Positions 50,702 to 58,699 of a DNA stretch of 64,000 nucleotides are shown in pieces. This stretch comes from Methanoculleus horonobensis. Its GTDB lineage: Archaea; Halobacteriota; Methanomicrobia; Methanomicrobiales; Methanoculleaceae. Numbering within the stretch: position 1 is the first letter of the stretch; each line of letters starts with the position of its first letter. The stretch is taken from contig NZ_BCNY01000015.1 of NCBI RefSeq assembly GCF_001602375.1, positions 824,736 through 888,735 of the forward strand, in the 5' to 3' direction. Position numbers and translations under genes: made by a program. The notes under the pieces were generated by a model. It was not told the DNA's origin, ran no database searches, and was given only the letters and a program-made list of their open reading frames with translations.

Positions 50702-53692
50702 ATGAGAGCGTGGATATGCACCTACATAATCATCGCCGGGCTGCTCCTTCTTGTGGTTCCGGCCGCTGCCCTGATGCCCGATGCGGCCGAGGTCGCTACG
50801 AGCAGCGACTGGCTGACGGCGGGGAGCGGGGAGAGCGCGGCCGTCACGGTGCTGGTCACAAACGGCACCCCTGCCGCTCCGGTTCCCGGCGTTGCCGTGG
50901 ATCTTACAGTGGACAGCGTCTACGGGAGCATCTCGCCTGCGCGCGTGGTCACGGATAGTGACGGAACGGCGACGGCGACCTTCAGGCACGGGACGGTCGC
51001 CGGGACGGCAACGATCGCGGCGACGGTCTCGGAAGGGGTTGGTGTGCCCCTGACGGGGAGCGTCGAGCAGCAGATTGACCATGCAAGAGCGAATAAGATA
51101 GCCGGTATCCGGTACGATCGTGAGGTGACCGTCGGAGGGACGACGGAGATCGCCGTCAGGATGGAAGACCTGTATGGAAATACGGTTGACAACCGGCGTG
51201 AGGCCGAGACCGTGCTCTTCATGGTAAGCCCCCCGGCAGGGTTTGTGGCCGGTGCCTCCCTTATAGACGCGCACACGGTGCCGGTGGACGCGGCCGGGAA
51301 CGCCACCGCGACGCTCCGGGTCGATACGATGGCCGGGGAGAACCTCGTCTGGATCCAGCCCCCGGCACCGATCGGGAGCGATATGATCTCCATCACCGGG
51401 ATAGGGGGGCTGCCGGTCGATATCGCGCAGGTTGTCGCTCCGGAGAGCGGTTCGATTCCGGCCGACGGGAAGACGAAAGCTTCGCTCACCTACACACTGC
51501 TCGACGAGTACGGAAACCCTGTTCCCGGGCATGGCCTCTGGGTGAACGCCACCCTGCTCCGGTTGAACCAGCCGGATGAGCAGGAGAGCCGCCTCCTCAA
51601 CACCAACTCACTGGGGCAGGTGATGATCACCTACGGGCCCGAGGACTCCGTCGGCCGGGCCATCGTCACCGCGGCGGCAGCAGCGAACCCGGGCGTGAGC
51701 GTATCAAAGGAGATCGAGTTCACCAGCACTGATCCGACGAACATGCTCCTCTCCGCAAGCCCGCAGTCGATGCCGAGCCGGGACGTCAAAGCCGAGTCCG
51801 TCTCGCGACTCCGGGCCAAGGTGATGGATGTCAGGGGGAACCCGGTCGAGGGCGAGACGGTGACGTTCGCAATCGTGTCGACGAACTGTACGCCCTACGT
51901 GCAGACCCGAGAACCTGAACTGGCGACGGCATCGGGCGAGACCGATACCGACGGGTATGCGACGGTGGAGTTCCGGCCGGGCGCGTTCACGATCGACCGG
52001 AGCGATCCGCGCTGGAGCGACACCGCGACCGGGACGGCGACCGTCCGGGCGACGTGGGGCAACGTCAGCCGGGACATCGAGCTCACCTGGAAGAACTACC
52101 CCTACCTCTCGGTGGAGACGGAGGTCTCTCCCGAGACGGTGGCGGTGAACGATACGGTCGACGTCACGATCCGGCTGAAAGGCGACGGGTGGGCGCTCCA
52201 GCCCGACCCGATCGACGTGGTGCTGGTGATCGACCGGTCGGGGAGTATGTCGGGCACGGACGTGACACCGACGCGGATGGCGGCGGCAAAGACTGCGGCA
52301 TCCACGTTCATCGAACAGATGAACCCCGGGCGGGATCGGATCGGCCTTGTCTCGTTCTCCTCCTCTACAACGGTGGATAACGAACTGGGCGATTCTTTCG
52401 AAGAGGTGACCACGAAACTGAATGCTCTTAACGCGAACGGCGCAACCCAGCTGCGTCGGGGAATCTATGAGGCGATCCTCATGCAGAAAGAGAAGGAGGA
52501 TCGACCCAACGCCGTCAGAGCCGTGGTCGTCATGACCGACGGCGACTGGAACTACGACGGAAGCCCGATTGGCCACGGGACGGGGTATCCAGCTGATTCG
52601 GCATGGGCCTACACCTTCAGCGGCAGCAACCTGGAGCCGGATAACTACCGGTACTACGACGGCCTCGGCGGAACGCTCCGGAGCGGGACGAAGTGGTACA
52701 ACTGGTGGAACCCCGACCGTGAATATACGTACTGCATCGACGGCGAGACCACCAACCAGAACATGTCCCGGTTTGCCGTCGACAACAACGTGAAACTCTA
52801 CATGATCACGTTCGCCTACAGTCCCAGCACAACGGTCCGCGACACGATGCGCACACTCTCGACATCGACCGGCGGGTTCTATGAGCATGCCAGGAACGGT
52901 GATGATCTCACCGACATATACGAGCGTATTGCCGGTGAACTCAAGACCGAGGCGGGCGTCGATACGGAGTTGAATGTCGCCTTTGAAAATGTCGAGGTGA
53001 ACGGGAACCTCACCTCCGGATCCGGTGTATTCGAGTATGTCTACGAAGACGGGGCATCGACCACCATCGAGAGCTGGGTCGTCAACGAGACCGGAAACTA
53101 TACGGTCATCCCCTTCAATACCATCGACCAGACCCTCGACTGGAACGATGACCAGAACCTCCCCTTCAACATCGGCACCGTGCGCCTCGGCCAGACCTGG
53201 GAGACGACCTTCAGGCTTGCGGTGAAGACGGAAGGCAACATCAACGTCTTCGGCCCGGGGTCGACGATCTCGTTCAACAACGGCACCGATTCCCTGACGC
53301 TTCCCGACACCTTCATCACGGCCGTACCCCTGAACAACACCGGGATGAACTTTGCGGCGCTCAATATCAGCAACTTCCGGTTCACCGGCACCGAGCCGGT
53401 CAAGGAGCTCCTCCCGGTCGCCTGGGATCTCAACTACACCGGCCTGTACAGCGTGACGGAGGATCTCTTCTACTCCAACGACAACGAGTACACCTGGGTG
53501 AAGTTCGACACCCTCAGCGCCACGAATACGACGACGGCCGGCACATCAACACTCGACGTGCGGGGTCTCCCTCCCGGTGACTACGCCATCCGGATCCGCG
53601 GTTCTGCACCGGATACCGAGGATGCCTCGGCAGAGATTACCCTGGGTGTGGCCGCCGGGACGACCGGAATCGCGTATATCCGTATCCGGTGA
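50702..53692 (+). CDS. Secreted surface protein B: Ig-like repeats plus von Willebrand A domain
   Basis: 996 residues, paralogue of A and C. Signal peptide (about 1-22). Ig-like repeats to about residue 480 (SDGTATATFRHGTVAGTA, DTDGYATVEFRPGAFT). vWA from about 505: PIDVVLVIDRSGSMSG (D511), GLVSFSSSTTVDNEL, GATQLRRGIYEA (MIDAS T), AVVVMTDGDWNYDGSP. The C-terminal beta domain ends with TGIAYIRIR. No anchor. Its opening 80 codons are nearly the same at DNA level as those of A, while the linker into the vWA domain matches C, a mosaic pattern. The vWA loop has additional aromatic and tryptophan residues (KWYNWWNPDREYTY) not in A or C. Confidence 0.88.
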   Translation: MRAWICTYIIIAGLLLLVVPAAALMPDAAEVATSSDWLTAGSGESAAVTVLVTNGTPAAPVPGVAVDLTVDSVYGSISPARVVTDSDGTATATFRHGTVAGTATIAATVSEGVGVPLTGSVEQQIDHARANKIAGIRYDREVTVGGTTEIAVRMEDLYGNTVDNRREAETVLFMVSPPAGFVAGASLIDAHTVPVDAAGNATATLRVDTMAGENLVWIQPPAPIGSDMISITGIGGLPVDIAQVVAPESGSIPADGKTKASLTYTLLDEYGNPVPGHGLWVNATLLRLNQPDEQESRLLNTNSLGQVMITYGPEDSVGRAIVTAAAAANPGVSVSKEIEFTSTDPTNMLLSASPQSMPSRDVKAESVSRLRAKVMDVRGNPVEGETVTFAIVSTNCTPYVQTREPELATASGETDTDGYATVEFRPGAFTIDRSDPRWSDTATGTATVRATWGNVSRDIELTWKNYPYLSVETEVSPETVAVNDTVDVTIRLKGDGWALQPDPIDVVLVIDRSGSMSGTDVTPTRMAAAKTAASTFIEQMNPGRDRIGLVSFSSSTTVDNELGDSFEEVTTKLNALNANGATQLRRGIYEAILMQKEKEDRPNAVRAVVVMTDGDWNYDGSPIGHGTGYPADSAWAYTFSGSNLEPDNYRYYDGLGGTLRSGTKWYNWWNPDREYTYCIDGETTNQNMSRFAVDNNVKLYMITFAYSPSTTVRDTMRTLSTSTGGFYEHARNGDDLTDIYERIAGELKTEAGVDTELNVAFENVEVNGNLTSGSGVFEYVYEDGASTTIESWVVNETGNYTVIPFNTIDQTLDWNDDQNLPFNIGTVRLGQTWETTFRLAVKTEGNINVFGPGSTISFNNGTDSLTLPDTFITAVPLNNTGMNFAALNISNFRFTGTEPVKELLPVAWDLNYTGLYSVTEDLFYSNDNEYTWVKFDTLSATNTTTAGTSTLDVRGLPPGDYAIRIRGSAPDTEDASAEITLGVAAGTTGIAYIRIR

Positions 53693-54200
53693 GTGGCTCC
53701 GGCACCCTTTTTTTCCTGTGCCGGTGCGCCTCCGGGGGTTCAGCGGCCCGCACTCCCCCACGGCCGACCGTCTGTGCCTGACGGTCGCGGCACCCTTCTC
53801 CCGTGACCCGTATCCGGAGACACTGGGTGCCTGCAGATTTCGCCTCCGGGCGCTCCCGGTTACCTGCACGAACCTGTATTTATTCATCGCGGAACGTTCG
53901 CCGCTCTCCCGAAAGCATTGCACATTTTGATCCGTTTGTTCACGTTTTAACCGGGTGATGGGGCCAGTATTGACTGATTTACTGGTCTTTCATGTGTTAA
54001 AATTATTTGAAGTAATTACTATATTATTGTTCTGTGGCGCGGGTGATCGCCCTGCCCCGATTCAGATTGAAAAATACTCCATAAGATCTAAAATTGGGGT
54101 TATTCAATCCGTTTTAAGCGCCATTTCTGATCTCCTCTGACCAAGATCAAATAAAAACTCTTATATATATTGCATGGGATCACGGCTTCCTGATCTCAGT
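53693..54200 (+). promoter_or_regulatory. Intergenic with terminator of B and promoter of surface gene C
   Basis: T-run at 53708-53714 ends gene B. The centre is AT-rich (about 53930-54170) with no believable gene. CTTATATATAT at 54160-54170 is a strong TATA box about 35 bases before the ATG at 54201; an earlier in-frame ATG (54174) lies upstream of the predicted transcript start and is therefore rejected as start. Confidence 0.55.
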
Positions 54201-57140
54201 ATGAATTTCAAAAAATTATTCCTCCTCACGATCCTGCTCGGCCTGATCGTTCCTGCGGCGAGTGCGACAGATCCCGATAGGATCCTCATATCGAGCGATG
54301 CCGGCTGGCTGGCGGCAGGCGGAACCGAGCCCGCTGAAATAACCGTGCAGGTCTTCGACGGGAGCGGGATGCCGCTCGACAACTGCACCGTGGCGTTCGG
54401 GGTCGACCCGGTCTTCGGCCGCATCTCGCCTGCAACCGTCACCACCGATGCATCCGGAACCGCGGTTGTAACGTTCATCCCCGGCAGGACGAGCGGCGTC
54501 GCCGTGATAACCGCACGGGCCGGGACTGTAGAAGAGACGTTTCACCTCCCGATCGACCACGGCACGGCCAGCCGCATCACGTACCTTGACTATGAGTTCG
54601 AGGTTGCCGCGGGCGACGTCACCGTCATCACCGTGGGGCTGGCCGACCGGTACGGCAACCCCGTGGACGATAGCCGGGTCACCGAGGCCGTCCACTTCAG
54701 CGTCGGTTCGATCGACGACGATGCCGTCTTCATCGACGACGGGGGCGCTCCGGTGCCCGAGATCGAACGGACGGTCAACGCCACCGGATACGTCCGGGTG
54801 CCCTTCAGAACCGCCCGCACCGTCGGCGAGAACATCGTCCGGATAACTGTTCCTTCGGGCGAAATCGACCGCTACATCTCCATCCGCGGGCTCCCCGCCG
54901 GGCTTCCGGCCGCAGTTGCCGTCTCGGTCAATCCCGATGCCGATCCGGAACCCTACCAGCCCGCCGATGGCGAGAGTACGTTTACCCTGACCTACCGGCT
55001 CTTCGACTCCTGGGGCAACCCCGCAGCCGGCCGGGATATCCGGGTCGCCACCACGCTCGCAGGGGAAGGCACCGTCCTGACGACGAACGGATCGGGCGTC
55101 GCCCGCCTCACCTACGGCCCGAAGGATACCACCGGCAGGATCACCGTCACCGCAACGGCCGCGGACAACGCAAGCGTGACGGTATCGCAGGTTGTTGAGT
55201 TCGTGCACACCGTCCCTGTAGATATGCTCCTCTCGGCAAACCCCCAGTCCATGCCGAGCCTCGACGTGCCGGGTTCAAGACCGGCAACCCTCCGTGCGAA
55301 GGTCGTCGACGTGAGAGGAAACCCGGTCGGTGGAGAAGACGTAACCTTCGCTATCCGAGACGTCGATACCGGCGAATTCCTGCAGGTCGCCGCCCCGTAC
55401 CTCTCTGCGTCCTCTGCCGAGACCGATGACGATGGTTACGCTGTCGTCCGGTTCTACCCGGGCACGTTCACGACCGACCGGACTGATCCGCGCTGGAGCG
55501 CCGCGGCGAGGGGCGGGTGCGACATCGCCGCTACCTGGAACGGCACCACCCGGACGATCCCCCTGGCCTGGGAGAACTACCCCTACCTCTCGGTGGAAGC
55601 AGTGGTCTCTCCCGAGACGGTGGCGGTGAACGATACGGTCGACGTCACGATCCGGCTCATAGGCGACGGGTGGGCGTTCCAGCCGGACCCGATCGATGTG
55701 GTGCTCTGCACCGACCGGTCGGGGAGCATGCTCTATGACGACCCCGATCGGATGCACTCGGTACGCGAGGCGGCAAAAGTCTTCGTGGATCAGTTCTCGG
55801 AGAACCACGATCGCGCGGCCGCCGTCTCGTTTGGCGGTAAAGGCCGTATCTCGCGCCCCGGTGTCAGTTCCGGCATCAGCACGCACGAGATCGATAACGA
55901 CTATGCCTGCCCGAAGACCTACGATGACTACGCTACGCTCGATCTCGGGCTCACCCGTAATCTCCGGGCGGTGAAGGATGCGCTCGACGGGGTCGTCCCC
56001 GACCACGGCACCCCGCTCCGGCACGGGCTGAAGGTCTCGATCGACCACCTGGTCGCCGGAGCAGACGACGGTTCGGTAAAGGCCGTGGTGCTCCTCTCCG
56101 ACGGGGATTACAACTGGTACGGCGACCCGCTTGCCCGGGGTTCGGGTTCGACCCATTACTCGCCGGATCAGTACGGGACGCTGACCCGGAGTTACTACCG
56201 GTATGGGGATCTCCCCTCGAAATGGCAGAATCTGGCGGCTTACGCCGCGGACAATGACATCCGCATCTTCACGATCTCGTACTCGGAGAGCCTCTCCGGT
56301 GACGCGAGGTCGACGCTGCAGAGCATTGCCGCATCGACCGGTGGAAGGTACTACCACGCACCGGCCCCGGATGCCCTGGGCCCGATCTACACCGATATCG
56401 CCGGGGCCCTCAAGACGGAAGCCGGCGTCAACACCACGATGGGACTTGACTTCGGCACGATTCGGGTCAACGGTGAAGAACGGGACGGGGAGAGGGTGCT
56501 CTCCTACGTCTACGAAGACGGGATATCGACCGTCATCGAGAGCGTGGTCGAGAACGAGACGGGCGAGTATGTGATCGTGCCGGGAAGAACCGTCAACCAG
56601 ACCGACGACTGGAGCGACGACCGGAACCTGGAGTTCGAGATCGGGACGGTTCACCTCGGCCAGACCTGGGAGGCGACGTTTCGCCTGAGGGTGCTTGCCG
56701 ACGGCAACATCAACGTCTTCGGGCCCGGGTCCAGGATACGGTTCAACGACGCGGCGGAGCTCGCCCTCCCCGACACCTTCGTCACGGCCGTTCCGGATCT
56801 CAGCAACACGGGTTTCGGCTCCGCGACGCTGACGCTCTCAAACCCGCGCTACACCTGTACAGAACCGGTCGAGGAGATCCTCACCGCTGCCTGGGACCTC
56901 ACCTACACCGGGGCGGGAACCGTGACCGAGTCCGTGGAATACTCGAACGACGGCGGCCTCTCCTGGGTGCGGTTCGAGACCGTGACCGGTGAAACCTCCT
57001 CGCTCCATGTCCGGGCACTTCCGCCGGGTGAATACCGGGTTCGGGTGCGCGCATCTGCAGACGACGTACCCGATGCCGGTTTGGTCTTCCCTCCCATCCA
57101 GGTCGGGGAGCGGCATCAGGCGTATATCCGGATCATGTAG
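54201..57140 (+). CDS. Secreted surface protein C: Ig-like repeats plus von Willebrand A domain
   Basis: About 979 residues from the ATG at 54201. Signal peptide (FKKLFLLTILLGLIVPAASA). Ig-like repeats to about residue 480. vWA begins with PIDVVLCTDRSGSMLYDDPDRM (D505), has GTPLRHGLK (MIDAS T) and VVLLSDGDYNWYGDPLARGSG, close to the same segment in A (GDGEYNYYGDPLARGAG). The C-terminal beta domain (GLDFGTIRVNGEE, LGQTWEATFRLRVL, GNINVFGPGSRI) parallels B and ends HQAYIRIM. No anchor signal. Third of the tandem set; followed by tRNA-Arg. Confidence 0.88.
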   Translation: MNFKKLFLLTILLGLIVPAASATDPDRILISSDAGWLAAGGTEPAEITVQVFDGSGMPLDNCTVAFGVDPVFGRISPATVTTDASGTAVVTFIPGRTSGVAVITARAGTVEETFHLPIDHGTASRITYLDYEFEVAAGDVTVITVGLADRYGNPVDDSRVTEAVHFSVGSIDDDAVFIDDGGAPVPEIERTVNATGYVRVPFRTARTVGENIVRITVPSGEIDRYISIRGLPAGLPAAVAVSVNPDADPEPYQPADGESTFTLTYRLFDSWGNPAAGRDIRVATTLAGEGTVLTTNGSGVARLTYGPKDTTGRITVTATAADNASVTVSQVVEFVHTVPVDMLLSANPQSMPSLDVPGSRPATLRAKVVDVRGNPVGGEDVTFAIRDVDTGEFLQVAAPYLSASSAETDDDGYAVVRFYPGTFTTDRTDPRWSAAARGGCDIAATWNGTTRTIPLAWENYPYLSVEAVVSPETVAVNDTVDVTIRLIGDGWAFQPDPIDVVLCTDRSGSMLYDDPDRMHSVREAAKVFVDQFSENHDRAAAVSFGGKGRISRPGVSSGISTHEIDNDYACPKTYDDYATLDLGLTRNLRAVKDALDGVVPDHGTPLRHGLKVSIDHLVAGADDGSVKAVVLLSDGDYNWYGDPLARGSGSTHYSPDQYGTLTRSYYRYGDLPSKWQNLAAYAADNDIRIFTISYSESLSGDARSTLQSIAASTGGRYYHAPAPDALGPIYTDIAGALKTEAGVNTTMGLDFGTIRVNGEERDGERVLSYVYEDGISTVIESVVENETGEYVIVPGRTVNQTDDWSDDRNLEFEIGTVHLGQTWEATFRLRVLADGNINVFGPGSRIRFNDAAELALPDTFVTAVPDLSNTGFGSATLTLSNPRYTCTEPVEEILTAAWDLTYTGAGTVTESVEYSNDGGLSWVRFETVTGETSSLHVRALPPGEYRVRVRASADDVPDAGLVFPPIQVGERHQAYIRIM

Positions 57141-57182
57141 CGGTTATTTGGGTGCGTGGTTCACGCACCCCAAAAAATTAAC

Positions 57183-57253
57183 GGACCCAGCGGGAATTGA
57201 ACCCGCGTCCTTGGGTTCGAAGCCCAAAAGGATGTCCACTACCCCATGGGTCC
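57183..57253 (-). tRNA. tRNA-Arg(TCG)
   Basis: On the minus strand acceptor GGACCCA pairs with TGGGTCC; anticodon stem TTGGG/CCCAA holds the loop CTTCGAA with anticodon TCG; T arm GTTCAATTC. No intron, no encoded CCA. Confidence 0.95.
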
Positions 57254-57308
57254 CCTCTTCGGTTTCTATCATAAGTTATTAAGCGTTTTTGTGCCAGTAC
57301 TCTATACA

Positions 57309-57734
57309 ATGATCCTCTCGTCCAGCGAAATCGCTTGCCGGCGCGAAAACGGCGATCTCGTCATCGAGCCGTACCACGATGCGTCCCAGCAGCCCGCGTC
57401 CTATGATCTCCGTGCGGCCGAGGAGACGGTGCTCCCGCGCGGCGTATGCACTCTCGTTCCCTCGATCGAGCGGGTGGAACTCCCCGCCGACCTCGCCGCA
57501 ACCCTCCGGTGCCGCTCCTCGCTCGCCCGCCGCGGCGTCCTCCTCGGCGGCGGGTTCGTCGATCCCGGGTTCCGCGGCCAGCTGACGCTCTGCCTGACGA
57601 ACACCGGCGCCGAGGAGATCCGCCTTGCAGCGGGCGACCGGATCGTGCAGATGATCCTGCAGGAAGTGTTGAGCGGCGACCGGCTCTATCAGGGCCGGTA
57701 CCAGGACAGTGTTGGCACGGTGCATACCCGATGA
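57309..57734 (+). CDS. dUTPase / dCTP deaminase-family protein, probably dUTPase
   Basis: 141 residues from the ATG at 57309 (MILSSSEI); no ribosome site, so probably leaderless with TATA-like words near 57270. Family motifs: YDLRAAEETVLPRG, CRSSLARRGV, GGGFVDPGFRGQLTLCLTN and ILQEV. dCTP deaminases carry a catalytic Glu in the strand after G-x-x-G (T-L-E); here that position reads TLC, with Cys, so deamination is unlikely and hydrolysis of dUTP is the better call. The C-terminal arm is short and ends GTVHTR. Its stop overlaps the nrpR start (ATGA). Confidence 0.75.
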   Translation: MILSSSEIACRRENGDLVIEPYHDASQQPASYDLRAAEETVLPRGVCTLVPSIERVELPADLAATLRCRSSLARRGVLLGGGFVDPGFRGQLTLCLTNTGAEEIRLAAGDRIVQMILQEVLSGDRLYQGRYQDSVGTVHTR

Positions 57735-58699
57735 CCCCTTCGATACGTTCGGAACGGAAGTACCTTGAGATCCTCCGGATTCTTGCGGAATCGCACGAAC
57801 CCCTGGGTGCAAAACGGTTGAGCGAGAAGATGGCCGAACGGGGATTCATCCTGAGCGACCGCGCCGTCCAGTACTACCTCCAGTACCTCGACGAGATGGG
57901 ATTTACGGAGAAGGCCGGGAACCGGGGGCGCCTCCTGACCGAGGCCGGGATCGCCGAGAGTGAGAGCGCGCTCGTCGATCAGAGGCTCGGCTTCATCATA
58001 TCGAGGCTCGAACAGCTTGCCTTCCGGAGCACCTTCGACCCGGCGACCGGCACGGGCAGCGTCACCTACAACCTCTCCTTCGTGCGGGAAGAAGACCTCC
58101 AGGCCGTCACGGCAGCCTTCGACGAGGTGGCGGCGGCGGGTTACGGGTTTCTCTCCGCCTACCGGATCGTCGATTCCGACCCCCGCATACCTGAGGGCCA
58201 TGTCGGGATCATGACGGCCTGCAGCGTCACCCTGGACGGCGTCCTCCAGAAGATGGGTATCCCGACGAGGCTCGAGTATGCCGGCAGAATTGCCGTCGAT
58301 GAAGGCGGATCCGCCGGATTCCTCGATCTCATCGGCTACCGCGGAACGTCGGTCGACCCGCTTCATCTCTTCATATCCGCCGGACTCACCTCGATCAACC
58401 GGCTGGTGACGACCCGGGCCGGCGTCGCGCTTGCGAACGTCCGTGCGGTGCCTGCGGCCGCACGCTATCGGGTGGAGGTGACTGTCGGCCTGATGGAGGA
58501 GTGCGGCTTCACCTTCCCTGCCGGAGGGGGCATCGGTGAGTTCAACCTCCCGAAGCACCCCTACCGCCTCTCCGTTGTTGCGCTGAGCGGCATGAACATG
58601 GTGGCGAATGCCATTGAGAAAGGCTACGCCATAAAAACCGAGATTGGTGCAGGAACGATCCCGTTCGAAAAAATAGCGGACGCTACTGGATCCAGGTGA
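57731..58699 (+). CDS. nrpR: NrpR-like (DUF128) transcriptional regulator
   Basis: About 322 residues. An N-terminal winged helix (IRSERKYLEILRILAES, about 1-75, with RAVQYYLQYLDEMGF as recognition region) is followed by one NrpR/DUF128 domain (about 85-322: GFLSAYRIVDSDPRIPEGHVGIMTACS, GYRGTSVDPLHLFISAGLTS, GIGEFNLPKHP). NrpR represses nitrogen fixation and glnA genes and is released by 2-oxoglutarate. This is a single-domain form, like NrpRI of Methanosarcina, which needs a second partner. It overlaps the dUTPase-like gene by four bases and runs 17 bases into the convergent FtsZ-like gene. Confidence 0.85.
   Translation: MTPSIRSERKYLEILRILAESHEPLGAKRLSEKMAERGFILSDRAVQYYLQYLDEMGFTEKAGNRGRLLTEAGIAESESALVDQRLGFIISRLEQLAFRSTFDPATGTGSVTYNLSFVREEDLQAVTAAFDEVAAAGYGFLSAYRIVDSDPRIPEGHVGIMTACSVTLDGVLQKMGIPTRLEYAGRIAVDEGGSAGFLDLIGYRGTSVDPLHLFISAGLTSINRLVTTRAGVALANVRAVPAAARYRVEVTVGLMEECGFTFPAGGGIGEFNLPKHPYRLSVVALSGMNMVANAIEKGYAIKTEIGAGTIPFEKIADATGSR

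Noticed and set aside
53577..53930. Possible small gene after surface protein B
   Set aside because: The frame overlaps the end of gene B and continues through its terminator; translation is Pro/Arg-rich and lacks a ribosome site.
54174..54200. Upstream ATG as start of surface protein C
   Set aside because: It lies between the TATA box and the predicted transcript start, and the peptide it would add precedes an otherwise standard signal peptide.
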